From Propionibacteriaceae bacterium (GTDB lineage Bacteria; Actinomycetota; Actinomycetes; Propionibacteriales; Propionibacteriaceae): a DNA stretch of 64,000 nucleotides. Under the pieces are notes generated by a model that saw only the letters and a list, made by a program, of their open reading frames with translations, was not told where the DNA came from and did not search any database. The translations under genes were made by a program, and so were the position numbers. The stretch's first letter is position 1; each line of letters begins with the position of its first letter. This document shows, one piece after another, positions 42,398 through 57,370 of this stretch. The DNA lies in the NCBI GenBank assembly GCA_030532575.1, contig JAUNKV010000005.1:62001-126000 (forward strand), read 5' to 3'.

Positions 42398-44497
42398 TCA
42401 GCCCACCAGCAGCTGACGTGCGGCCTTCGCGGCTGCCGAGCTCCCCGAGAACTGCTCCAGCCAGCCCCGCAGGGCGGCATCCATGGTGGAGCGGCCCTTG
42501 CGGGTCTGCTCGTCGTGCAGCAGGGTGAGCAGCTTGGCCACCCCGGTGGCGCCGTGTTCGAGCTTCGGCAGCAGGGCCGTCAGCACGTCGATGACGGCAT
42601 CCGGGTTGAGCCCCGCTGCATCCGCCAGGGAACCCGCCCAGCGGGAGAGCACCACGTTGGACACCTGGTCCGCCATCGCCGTCGCCAGCTGTTCAGCCCT
42701 CAGGCGGCCCGGAACCTTCGACGCCACCAGCTCCGCCGCGCTCGCCCGCACCGCCTGGTGCCGGGAGGCCAGACCGAGGGCGACGCAGGCACCAGCCGCC
42801 TCATCCCAGCGCCCCGGGTGGCGGGTCAGCAGCTCGAGGGACAACGCATCGAGCTGGCGCGGCGCCACCTCGTCCAGGCCCTTGTGGATGGCCATCTTGG
42901 CGGTCGGCACCAGCGGCGCGGTGTCATCGGGGAAAGCCAGGGCCACGGCCTGCAGGTGCTGCGGGTGGAGGGTGTAGAGGTCCTGCCAGAACTCCTCGTC
43001 GTAGGTGCCCTGCGCCGGGACAGCGGTCCCCAGCAGCGCGGCCCCGCGCTGCCGGTCCTCGGGATGCAGCCGCCAGATGGCCTGGAACAGATCGGCCGGT
43101 GGGGCGGTCGTCGGCTCGGCAGCCCGGTGGGCGAAGTCATCCCAGGTGATCCAGCCGTCCTCGTCGCTCAAGGTGGCGAGCAGCAGGCGACGGGGCCGCT
43201 CACCCCGCACCATCTCCACCACCTCACGCATCCGAATGGCCCACACCCGAAGCGCCGAACCGACTTCGCCGTCGCTCTGGTCGGGCCTCGGCTTGTGGAA
43301 GGGGTCCAGGGCGCTGGGCGGGATGCTTGGAGCCTCAGGGTCCAGCACAGCGTGGAGGAACTCGGCTGGGATGGAGCCACGTTTCGCGCAGGCCTTGGCC
43401 CGTTTCGTCAGCGGCGCCAGGACGGTGGCGGCGTCGTCTGTGACGGCCACCCAGGCCATCGCGAGCTCCACCTCGAGGGCATCCCCACCTTCGATCAGGG
43501 CCGCGGCCCGCTCCAGGGCGTCGTCTCCCCACGGCACGACACGCCGGGCGGAGGTCTCGTCGATCTGCTGCGCCGCGGTCTCCGCCACGTCGATCCCGAA
43601 CTGGGCCGCCACGGCCGGGGACAGCAGCTGCGCTCCCTCGCGCAGCACCTCCTCGGCCCCGAGCTCCCGCAGCGCCTCGGCGGCTGCGATCTGCACGGCC
43701 GCATGAGGGTGGGACAGCGCGACGGCGACGGCCTCGGCCTTCCGCTCGGCAGGGGCGTCGAGACGCTGGATGATCCGCAACCCCGTCGAGGCGATGCTCT
43801 TGGCCCCCGTGAGCGGCCCGTGGCAGTGGTCCAGAAACTCAGTGGAGGCGAGTTTCCCCGCCCGCTGCACGGCCGCCAGCTGCATCGTGGCCATCGACAC
43901 CGTCGCATTGATCCCGGAGTCGAGGGCGCGCAGCAGGAGGTCCTGATCGGCGGCTGCCTCCTCAGGGGTGGGTTTCAGATCCGTGTAGAGGCCGGAGAAC
44001 CAGTTGGCCTGGTAGGCGGACAGGTCACGCACCAGACCCGCCAGGCAGGCCCGCAGCACCCGGGCGCGATCCAGCAGCCCCTCGGCGACCAGGGTGGCGA
44101 TGTCCGAGGCCCAGTGCGCCCGGGGGCCATAGGCGGAGCGGTCGAGGCTGGCCAGCGAGTCCTCGGTGCCGCCGTTCCAGGCCAGGACCTGCCAGATCAG
44201 CTCCCGCATCTGCTCGTCGCGGCGCAGCAGATGCAGCCGGTGACCCTCGGATGCGGTGACCAGGGTGCGCAGGTAGGCCTCGTCGTGGGCGACCTCCAGC
44301 CCCTGGAACAGCTCCCGCAGCCTCACCTGGTAGGTGGTGCCGACGAGCTTGGGGGGCAGCTCACCGTGCTGGGCCTGCAGCCCCAGCAGGAAGGCGTGAA
44401 CCTCGACCAGGGAGGGCTCCAGCGCGAAGAAGGCGTCCAGCACCTTCTCCAGCTCCTGCACGGTGTGCACCCTCATGGAGGAGTTGTACCACTTCAT
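42398..44497 (-). CDS. Large helical-repeat protein of unknown function
   Basis: A 699-residue soluble, leucine/alanine-rich protein made mostly of helix pairs in a HEAT-like repeat pattern, for example HPHAAVQIAAAEALRELGAE and RHPGRWDEAAGACVALGLAS. It resembles the large uncharacterised proteins grouped as DUF6493-like, but I cannot confirm the family. There are no membrane segments and no catalytic motif. The start is uncertain: ATG 44497 is used, with GTG 44503 and ATG 44476 as alternatives and no strong ribosome site. It is divergent from the gene at 44567. Confidence 0.65.
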   Translation of the reverse strand: MKWYNSSMRVHTVQELEKVLDAFFALEPSLVEVHAFLLGLQAQHGELPPKLVGTTYQVRLRELFQGLEVAHDEAYLRTLVTASEGHRLHLLRRDEQMRELIWQVLAWNGGTEDSLASLDRSAYGPRAHWASDIATLVAEGLLDRARVLRACLAGLVRDLSAYQANWFSGLYTDLKPTPEEAAADQDLLLRALDSGINATVSMATMQLAAVQRAGKLASTEFLDHCHGPLTGAKSIASTGLRIIQRLDAPAERKAEAVAVALSHPHAAVQIAAAEALRELGAEEVLREGAQLLSPAVAAQFGIDVAETAAQQIDETSARRVVPWGDDALERAAALIEGGDALEVELAMAWVAVTDDAATVLAPLTKRAKACAKRGSIPAEFLHAVLDPEAPSIPPSALDPFHKPRPDQSDGEVGSALRVWAIRMREVVEMVRGERPRRLLLATLSDEDGWITWDDFAHRAAEPTTAPPADLFQAIWRLHPEDRQRGAALLGTAVPAQGTYDEEFWQDLYTLHPQHLQAVALAFPDDTAPLVPTAKMAIHKGLDEVAPRQLDALSLELLTRHPGRWDEAAGACVALGLASRHQAVRASAAELVASKVPGRLRAEQLATAMADQVSNVVLSRWAGSLADAAGLNPDAVIDVLTALLPKLEHGATGVAKLLTLLHDEQTRKGRSTMDAALRGWLEQFSGSSAAAKAARQLLVG

Positions 44498-44553
44498 GTT
44501 CACGCTCACGGCGGAATCGTAGCCAATACGAAAGCACCGCCTGCCCGGGCTGG

Positions 44554-44559
44554 GATACT
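44554..44559 (+). promoter_or_regulatory. Leaderless-type -10 box for the gene at 44567
   Basis: GATACT, then GGCGAAC, then ATG 44567. Confidence 0.45.
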
Positions 44560-44566
44560 GGCGAAC

Positions 44567-45802
44567 ATGGAGACGACACGACAGGTCATCATGGCCTCCC
44601 GGGCACACGCCATCCCGAGGACGACGCTGCGGCAGCGCCTGCTGCGCCCCTTCTGGGTGGTTCCCGCCATCGTCATGCTGGGAGCCCTGCTCTGCGGGCT
44701 GCTGCTCCCTCTCCTCGACCGGGCACTGGGGCCTTCCCTGCCGTACGTGTTCCTGGGAGGCCCAGAGGCCGCCCGGTCCCTGCTGTCCACGATCGCAGGG
44801 GCGATGATGTCAGTGGCAGGCCTGGTCTTCTCCATCACCATCGTCGTGTTGCAACTGGCCTCCAGCCAGTTCACCCCGCGGGTGCTCTCCGACTTCCTGT
44901 CCGACCGCGTCACCCAGCTCACGATGGGGGTCTTCCTCGGCGCCTTCACCTACTCCCTGACCGTGATGCGTCTGGTGATCGACGGTACCGACAACTCCCC
45001 CGGCTTCGTCCCCCGCTTGTCGGTGACCTTGTCCTACCTGTTCGTGTTGGCCTCGCTCGTGATGTTCCTGATCTACATCCGGCAGATCACCCGGGCGGTC
45101 CAGGTCTCGGTCCTCATCCGTGAACTCGGCGATGCCACCACCGCCCTCATCGACGAGATGTACCCCGCGACCATGCCACAGCAGCACGGGCAGTGGCGGG
45201 CCAGCGGGACGGCGACGACAGTACCGATGGATGAACGTCACGGTCACGTCGTCGAGATCGACGAGTCAGCGCTGATCTCCTTCGCAACCGAGCACGACCT
45301 CAGCATCGACCTGTTGGTCCGGCCGGGAGAGTTCATCACCGCTGGGATGCCCCTCGCCCAGGTCTTCGGGGAGGTCGACGATGAGGTGGCCTCCCGGATC
45401 AACTCACAGGTCACCCTCGGCTCGGAGCGCACCATGACCCAGGACCCCGACTTCGGGCTCCGGCAGCTCGTGGACATCGCGGATCGTGCTCTGTCACCGG
45501 GCGTGAACGACCCGACGACCACTCGGGACGTGCTGGGTGAGCTGCACCGGGTGCTGCGGGTGCTGGTGACCAGGAGGGAACCGGCGGAGTACCTGGGGGA
45601 TGAGGAGGGCAACGCTCGACTCCGCAGACGGCATGGCACCATTCCTGACACGGTGGCCTGGCCACTTCGGGAGATCGCACACTACGCCGAGACCTCCCCC
45701 ACCGTGCTGGCCCACATCGAGAGCATCATCGAGGACCTGCACGGCGCGTCGCTGCCGGAGCATCGCGACGAACTCGCAGCCCTCCTCCGTCGCAGCTCGT
45801 GA
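44567..45802 (+). CDS. DUF2254-type membrane protein
   Basis: A 411-residue protein with four membrane segments in the first 170 residues (VVPAIVMLGALLCGLLLPLL, then SVAGLVFSITIVVLQL, then MGVFLGAFTYSLTVM and YLFVLASLVMFLIYI). The SSQFTPRVLSDFLSD motif characteristic of DUF2254 lies between them. The rest is soluble, with a DRALSPGVNDPTTTRDVL motif also typical of the family. Function unknown. The start follows a GATACT box by 7 nt. Confidence 0.88.
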   Translation: METTRQVIMASRAHAIPRTTLRQRLLRPFWVVPAIVMLGALLCGLLLPLLDRALGPSLPYVFLGGPEAARSLLSTIAGAMMSVAGLVFSITIVVLQLASSQFTPRVLSDFLSDRVTQLTMGVFLGAFTYSLTVMRLVIDGTDNSPGFVPRLSVTLSYLFVLASLVMFLIYIRQITRAVQVSVLIRELGDATTALIDEMYPATMPQQHGQWRASGTATTVPMDERHGHVVEIDESALISFATEHDLSIDLLVRPGEFITAGMPLAQVFGEVDDEVASRINSQVTLGSERTMTQDPDFGLRQLVDIADRALSPGVNDPTTTRDVLGELHRVLRVLVTRREPAEYLGDEEGNARLRRRHGTIPDTVAWPLREIAHYAETSPTVLAHIESIIEDLHGASLPEHRDELAALLRRSS

Positions 45803-45841
45803 GGTCGCGGACGACGATTCACCTTTTCGTCGTGGATCGGG

Positions 45842-45933
45842 TAGAGTGGAGGGCAGAGGGTGTCCGCCAGGGGGCCAATTCCTTGTAAACCCATAGGGAT
45901 CTGGATTCGAGAAACTGCTGGTCGGGCACCCTC
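45842..45933 (+). ncRNA. Possible structured RNA with its own promoter
   Basis: A TAGAGT box (45842-45847) is followed 8 bp later by 45856-45870 (GAGGGTGTCCGCCAG). This pairs with 45918-45933 (CTGGTCGGGCACCCTC) to make a closing stem of about 15 bp with one G-U pair and one bulge around a 47-nt loop. The predicted transcript start falls at the base of the stem. The loop holds a small CCC-ATA-GGG hairpin. It lies in the gap 45803-45985. It is not a tRNA and I know no family match; a 5' or intergenic hairpin is the alternative. Confidence 0.3.
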
Positions 45934-45973
45934 CCTTGTGTCCGAAAACAGCCCACCCGAGCCGCTGAGAGGC

Positions 45974-45979
45974 TAGGGT
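45974..45979 (+). promoter_or_regulatory. Leaderless-type -10 box for the gene at 45986
   Basis: TAGGGT, then TGATGC, then ATG 45986. Confidence 0.45.
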
Positions 45980-45985
45980 TGATGC

Positions 45986-47131
45986 ATGTCTGACCCCGGC
46001 CCTGAGTTCAACGCTGATGCCCTGCGGCAGCGGGCCGCCCAGGGCAAGTCGGTCCACGAGTTCATCGTCACCGATGCCCAGCTCACCGGATGCACCCCCG
46101 CCGAGAGCGCAGCCCGCTGGGCCGCTGAGGTGGAGCTTGCCCCGAACGTGTGGGGTGAAGCCGCCGTGGGAGTGGTCAGTGCCGAGCTCACCCCTGAGGA
46201 GCAGTGTTCCCGCTCCGATGAGTTCTTCGCCGCCGCCGTCGCCCGGATGCGCGACGAGGACACACCCATTTGGATGCGGGTGGGGCTCGCCCTGCAACAG
46301 CTGCCAGCGGCCCGCACCTACTACCCCGCTGTCGCCTCCGATCCACTGCACCCGGACTCCCCACTGGCGGCTGAGCTGCTGGACGCCTGGGACCAGGCCG
46401 AGCACGCCGTGTGGTCGGCAACCCAGTGGCCGGGTATCGACCTGGCTGATCCCCAGGCCCGCCACTGGTTCGAGGTCCAGCCCCGGCTGAGTCCCGGCCA
46501 GGTGGAATGGTGCCGCAAGCAGTTCCGCGCCCCCGAGATCAAGGGCGTGGCCCTGGGGCTGTGTCTGCGGCGGGTGATGGATGCCGAGGCGTTGACGACC
46601 GAAGACCTCGATGTTCTGGTCGAGGGCTGGCAGGAGCGGTTCGTGACCCAGCTTTCGGGCGAGACCTTTGCCTGCGTACCCGCCGTCGTGGCCCTCGGCA
46701 TCGCCCTGGCAGAGTCGGAACATCCCGCCCGGAAGGACTTCGCCGCCCACATCCGCAAGAGCTTCGCCGCCTGGGACGACCTGGTACGGGTACCGCTGCT
46801 GGGGTGGTACGGCAGCAGCGAGGACCTGGAGCCGCTCTGGGAGGAGATGACCAGCACCGGGGCCGAGTATCGGACCTGCCTGGGCGTGGCAGTGGGGCGG
46901 GCACGTCTGGCGAGCGCCCCCGTCGCGACGCTGTGCGACCAGGCAGCCGGGGTGAACCCGAAGCTGCTGCGGAACCTGGTGCAGATCGCCATCGCCTTCG
47001 GAGGGCGTCCCCGGCTGTGGGATGGCGTGGCCAACCCGCATTCGCGCGCCTGGCGTCGCCGGGCCGCCGTGATCGCCAGTGACGCCAGCCTCAGCGAGGA
47101 GTTCCGGGCCGAGGCCCGACGGCTCAGCTGA
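45986..47131 (+). CDS. Hypothetical helical protein
   Basis: A 381-residue soluble protein I do not recognise. It is rich in helices and Trp/Ala (HPARKDFAAHIRKSFAAWDD, LLRNLVQIAIAFGGRPRLWD), with no membrane segment, signal or known catalytic motif. A repeat-like alpha architecture is likely. It is transcribed alone, between the possible RNA and a strong terminator shared with the convergent esterase gene. The ATG is preceded by TAGGGT at 6 nt. Confidence 0.65.
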   Translation: MSDPGPEFNADALRQRAAQGKSVHEFIVTDAQLTGCTPAESAARWAAEVELAPNVWGEAAVGVVSAELTPEEQCSRSDEFFAAAVARMRDEDTPIWMRVGLALQQLPAARTYYPAVASDPLHPDSPLAAELLDAWDQAEHAVWSATQWPGIDLADPQARHWFEVQPRLSPGQVEWCRKQFRAPEIKGVALGLCLRRVMDAEALTTEDLDVLVEGWQERFVTQLSGETFACVPAVVALGIALAESEHPARKDFAAHIRKSFAAWDDLVRVPLLGWYGSSEDLEPLWEEMTSTGAEYRTCLGVAVGRARLASAPVATLCDQAAGVNPKLLRNLVQIAIAFGGRPRLWDGVANPHSRAWRRRAAVIASDASLSEEFRAEARRLS

Positions 47132-47135
47132 AAAA

Positions 47136-47176
47136 CGGACCCGCTGCAGGTGCGTGATGCGCCTGCAGCGGGTCCG
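47136..47176 (-). terminator. Terminator between convergent genes
   Basis: CGGACCCGCTGCAGG (47136-47150) pairs perfectly with 47162-47176 to give a 15-bp stem. On the minus strand the stem is followed by TTTTT (complement of 47131-47135), making it a classical terminator for the esterase gene. It is also placed to stop the rightward gene. Confidence 0.9.
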
Positions 47177-47193
47177 GTCAGCCTCTCAGCGGG

Positions 47194-48198
47194 TCACGCG
47201 GCCGGTTTCAGGTGGGCGACGATGCCGTCGATGTCCTCCTGCAGCCGGTGCTGACGAACGAAGTGCCCGCCGGGCTCCTCGTAGCGGGTGTGCGGGATAC
47301 CCGCCTGGTCGAGCAAGGCACCGAACTGCCGCTGACCATCTGCAACCTGCTGCTCCTGCAGCTCGTTCCACTCTGCCTTCCCGTTGAACAGGGCGCTGCG
47401 GTCGGTGCCCGCCACCAAGAAGATCCGCTTGTTGCGGTAGCTCTCGATCCGCTCCACCGGGTTGTCCGCACTCACCAGGTCCTCACGCCACGGAACGCCG
47501 TACACTGGGCGCCCGGAGTCGCCGATCCCAGTTCCATTGATGTAGTGGGCCACCGCAATCGCATCGAAGGGCTCACGCAGGCTGGCGGGGCCGGAGTGAG
47601 AGCTCACCGAAGCGAAGTGACCGTAGTACTTCGCGGTGTACTTCAGTGCTCCGAAGCCACCCATCGAGAAGCCGGAGACCGCGCGTCCGGCGTACTCGGC
47701 GTGGGTGCGGAAGGTGGCGTCCACCCACGGGATCAGCTCGTTCATGTGGAAGGTCTCCCAGTGACGACGCCCCACCGTGATGCTGGTCGATGCCGGGTTG
47801 CAGTACCACCCGGCGAAGCCGCCCTCGGGCATGACAACGATGATGTCCTTCCCTGCGGTGAGGCCCTCGATGTCCATACCCCGGAACTGCTCATAGTTCG
47901 CGAGACCACCGTGAAGCAGGTAGAGCACCGGATAGCGTTTCCCGCTCGTGTGATACCCGTCGGGCAGCAGCACGGTGGCCCTCGCCGAGGGCTGGCCGGG
48001 GAAGCGGGTCTCCACGGAGGAGGTGTTGAAGCTGTAGCTCTGGAATCGGCCCTGATCCTCGAACTTGTGGGCACCCCTCAGGTCGGCGCGAGCCGGGGAG
48101 GCTCCCAGACCGAGGGCTCCGACACCCAGGGCTGTGGCGGCGACGAGGCCACCGGCTCCGAGGAAACCACGGCGGTTGATGTGTTGCTGATTGGACAT
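47194..48198 (-). CDS. Tat-exported esterase (esterase D / antigen 85-like fold)
   Basis: A 334-residue secreted protein. A twin-arginine signal (NRRGFLGAGGLVAATALG) is followed by an alpha/beta-hydrolase of the putative esterase family: ATVLLPDGYHTSGKRYPVLYL with LLHGG, nucleophile elbow GFSMGGFGALKY (Ser about residue 178), an aspartate near VAGTDRSALF and the histidine in EEPGGHFVRQH. It likely cleaves acyl or acetyl esters outside the cell. ATG 48198 is used; ATG 48204 two codons earlier is possible. A terminator follows. Confidence 0.88.
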   Translation of the reverse strand: MSNQQHINRRGFLGAGGLVAATALGVGALGLGASPARADLRGAHKFEDQGRFQSYSFNTSSVETRFPGQPSARATVLLPDGYHTSGKRYPVLYLLHGGLANYEQFRGMDIEGLTAGKDIIVVMPEGGFAGWYCNPASTSITVGRRHWETFHMNELIPWVDATFRTHAEYAGRAVSGFSMGGFGALKYTAKYYGHFASVSSHSGPASLREPFDAIAVAHYINGTGIGDSGRPVYGVPWREDLVSADNPVERIESYRNKRIFLVAGTDRSALFNGKAEWNELQEQQVADGQRQFGALLDQAGIPHTRYEEPGGHFVRQHRLQEDIDGIVAHLKPAA

Positions 48199-48483
48199 GG
48201 ACACTCCTTGTGGGAGTTCGACTTCAGTTCCATCTGGTCAAGCTCGACCAGTCGCTGGGGGATGAGCTGAACCCTCCCCCACGGCCGAGCCCTCTTATGC
48301 AGCCAACCTAACAAAGTCTCCCGAGGTTTTGAAAGGGTCCTTGAAAATTGGTCCAGCCGAGGCCCTCGGACATGTCCCCACTCCCCGCCCCTCACAAGCT
48401 CCTCAGCCCTCCGGCTCACTCTTCCGGAGGCCAGCATGACCGCCAAAAAGCCGACAGTGCCCGGACCGTGCCAGCAGAGCTGC

Positions 48484-49887
48484 TCAGGCTTGCTGCTCAG
48501 CGACAGCCGCCTCCCGCAGGAGCTTGTTCTGCTTCTCCACGTCCAGCCGGGACACCAGCACCAGGATGAGCACACAGGCCAACATCGGCAACCACAGGTA
48601 GGTGACGTGGAGCATGTCGATCACGGACTGCGGCTGGGTCACCGTGTCGCCTCCCCCGGTCGTCGAGCTGACATAGCCCGAGGCCTCCAACAGCCAGCCG
48701 GTGAGCGCCGTCCCGATACCACCACCCAGCTTCGTTCCCAGCGACGTGCAGGAGAACATGAGCCCGTCGATGCGTTTGCCGGATTTCAGGAAGGTGTACT
48801 CGCTGGTCTCGGCGATGAGCGCGGTGAGTGTGCCCTGGACCGGAGCGATCGTCAGCGAGGCGATGGCGGTGAACACCAGCATGAGCGGAACGTTGACCAT
48901 GTAGCCCGCGATGATGACCCCGATCCGGGCCGCCACGGCGATGACATAGCCCCACAGATTGACCCGGTACATGCCACGCGCCCGCGCCACGATCAGGGGC
49001 AGCGCGATGAGCGCGACCATCTGCGGAATGTTGATCGCCGCCGCGAATTGACCCAGCAGGTCAGGGTTGCCCAGCACATAGGTCATGAAATAGATCCCCA
49101 TGCCGGTCAGCGCCCCGTACAGCTGCATCGTGATGAACATGACCACCAGCAGGATGAAGTACTTGTTCCGCACCACCAGCCTCAGCGACTCCCGGATGGG
49201 TGGCCGCGATTCGATGGTCTCCGGACGTCCATCGGTCAGCTGATCCACCGAGAGCTCCTTGACCGAGAACACGGCCAGGGTGTTCGAGGCCAGCCCGATC
49301 AGGGCGTAGACGATGGCGACGGCGCGCCATCCCTCGGCACCGCCACCCATCATGCGCACCGCCTCCACCGTCACCGCCTGGATGGCCAGGCTGGTCCCGA
49401 AGGCGAACACGAAGCGGATGGAGCCCATCTGGACGCGCTCGTTGACGTTCTTGGTCACCAGGGCCGTCAAGGCCGAGTAGGCGATGTTGTTGGCGGTGTA
49501 GAACACCGAGTTCAGCAGGGTGTAGGCGATGAAGAACCACACGTACTTCGCGGTCATGCCGAGGCTGGGTGGGATCGCGAACACGGCGACGATCATCGCC
49601 GCACACCCGAAGAAGGCCCAGAACATCCAGGGGCGGGCCTTGCCCATCCGGGTTCGGGTCTTGTCCATGAGGACCCCGAACACGAAGTCCGAGAAACCGT
49701 CGAAGAAGCGCGACAGCATCATCAGCGTCGCAACCACCCCGGCCTGCATCCCCATGCTGTCGGTCAGGTAGATCATGACGAAGGCGGACAGGAAGGCGTA
49801 GACGACATTGCCCGCGATGTCCCCGCTCCCGTAACCAACCTTGTTGTACCACTTGAGGTACTTCTTCTCAGCGACATCACCACTCAC
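48484..49887 (-). CDS. GPH-family sugar:cation symporter (probable lactose permease)
   Basis: A 467-residue transporter with twelve predicted membrane segments. The N-terminus (KKYLKWYNKVGYGSGDIAGN) is typical of glycoside-pentoside-hexuronide symporters, and the motif DKTRTRMGKARPWMFW is the conserved cation/sugar loop. Its location directly behind lacZ on the same strand points to lactose or another galactoside. GTG 49887 follows AAAGGAG by 5-7 nt. The C-terminus has a long charged helix, no EIIA domain. Confidence 0.88.
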   Translation of the reverse strand: MSGDVAEKKYLKWYNKVGYGSGDIAGNVVYAFLSAFVMIYLTDSMGMQAGVVATLMMLSRFFDGFSDFVFGVLMDKTRTRMGKARPWMFWAFFGCAAMIVAVFAIPPSLGMTAKYVWFFIAYTLLNSVFYTANNIAYSALTALVTKNVNERVQMGSIRFVFAFGTSLAIQAVTVEAVRMMGGGAEGWRAVAIVYALIGLASNTLAVFSVKELSVDQLTDGRPETIESRPPIRESLRLVVRNKYFILLVVMFITMQLYGALTGMGIYFMTYVLGNPDLLGQFAAAINIPQMVALIALPLIVARARGMYRVNLWGYVIAVAARIGVIIAGYMVNVPLMLVFTAIASLTIAPVQGTLTALIAETSEYTFLKSGKRIDGLMFSCTSLGTKLGGGIGTALTGWLLEASGYVSSTTGGGDTVTQPQSVIDMLHVTYLWLPMLACVLILVLVSRLDVEKQNKLLREAAVAEQQA

Positions 49888-49945
49888 GGTGTTCTCCTTT
49901 CTGACAGGTGGATGTGAGGTCGCGAGCGCAGGGGTGGCCCTGCGC

Positions 49946-53089
<3,144 letters not shown>

Positions 53090-53094
53090 TCAAC

Positions 53095-53134
53095 ATTCTA
53101 GACCTCGAATCTCCTCAGCGCCACCTGTTTGACA
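53095..53134. promoter_or_regulatory. lacZ/lacI divergent promoter region
   Basis: A minus-strand TAGAAT (complement of 53095-53100) is a plausible lacZ -10. A plus-strand TTGACA (53129-53134) sits nearby. Related half-sites TCAACAT and ATGTTGA flank the region in opposite orientation (about 53090 and 53143). A LacI-type operator is likely here but I cannot define it. Confidence 0.35.
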
Positions 53135-53245
53135 AGGATTTTTATGTTGAAAACCCAGCGAATCTAGCCACAAAGACGCTATGGCAACGTAAACATCAAG
53201 GGTTCTCGGGCCCGCTCGGGGAGCACACTGCCGAGGCCGCGTTGG

Positions 53246-53251
53246 TATCGT
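53246..53251 (+). promoter_or_regulatory. Leaderless-type -10 box for lacI
   Basis: TATCGT, then CGCCAC, then ATG 53258. Confidence 0.5.
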
Positions 53252-53257
53252 CGCCAC

Positions 53258-55613
<2,356 letters not shown>

Positions 55614-55753
55614 CTACCCGTAGCCCCCGTGCACCTTGGTGCAGGCCTTCCCTGCCTCGGCTTCACGATCGTGCAGCCCGCGAGGCCGCATTTGAACCCA
55701 GCAGCTTTTCAGGCCAGCATCTATGGCAATCCACCCCGCAAAGGAGCAGGTTC

Positions 55754-56748
<995 letters not shown>

Positions 56749-56749
<1 letters not shown>

Positions 56750-57366
56750 TGATCCACCGCGACCAGCTCGTCTCCTGGCTGAAGGGGTTCTCCGCTCTCC
56801 TGGCGGAGCACACCACCACCTTGACCACCCTGGACTCGGCCATCGGCGACGCCGACCACGGGGCCAACATGACCCGTGGCTTCAGCGCCGTCGTTGACCA
56901 GCTCGACGCCTCCGAGCCGCTGCCTGCGCTGTTCAAGAAGGCCGGGATGACCCTCATCAGCACCGTGGGGGGCGCCTCCGGCCCGCTGTACGGCACCTTC
57001 TTCCTGCGCCTGGGCAAGGGGCTGCCGGAGGACGCGGTGCTGGCCGACACCTTCGCCGATGCGCTGCGGGCGGGCCTCGACGGGGTGATCGCCCGGGGCA
57101 AGGCCACCACCGGCGAGAAGACCATGATCGATGCCATGACCCCCGCCGTCGACGCCTTCGCCGCAGCCGTCGAACAGGGCGCCCAGGCAGCTGCCCGGGC
57201 CGCCGCTGAGGCCGCCGCCGCAGGCTGCGAGGCGACCATCCCGATGGTCGCGACGAAGGGCCGGGCCAGCTACCTCGGGGAACGCTCAGCCGGGCACCAG
57301 GACCCCGGCGCCACCTCGACGGCGCTGATGTTCCAGGCCCTGGCCGACGCGCTGCAGGAGGGCTGA
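56749..57366 (+). CDS. dhaL: Dihydroxyacetone kinase subunit DhaL
   Basis: A 205-residue ADP-binding subunit with the metal/ADP motif AIGDADHGANMTRGF. The GRASYLGERSAGHQDPGATST motif, read in parts, lies near the C-terminus. The bound ADP is phosphorylated by DhaM and donates the phosphate to dihydroxyacetone on DhaK. It starts in the dhaK stop codon (TGATG). Confidence 0.96.
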
Positions 57367-57370
57367 GCCC

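Noticed and set aside
40211-45802. A 1863-codon open frame on the + strand opposite the nrf and ccs genes
   Set aside because: It lies antisense to nrfA, nrfH, the TPR gene and the helical-repeat gene, all with clear family motifs or codon pattern. Long antisense frames are expected at this GC content. Only its last 411 codons (44567-45802) are a real gene.
45856-45933. tRNA gene suggested by a 7-bp acceptor-like stem GAGGGTG/CACCCTC and 78-nt length
   Set aside because: The D, anticodon and T arms cannot be formed, and TTCGA is misplaced for a T loop.
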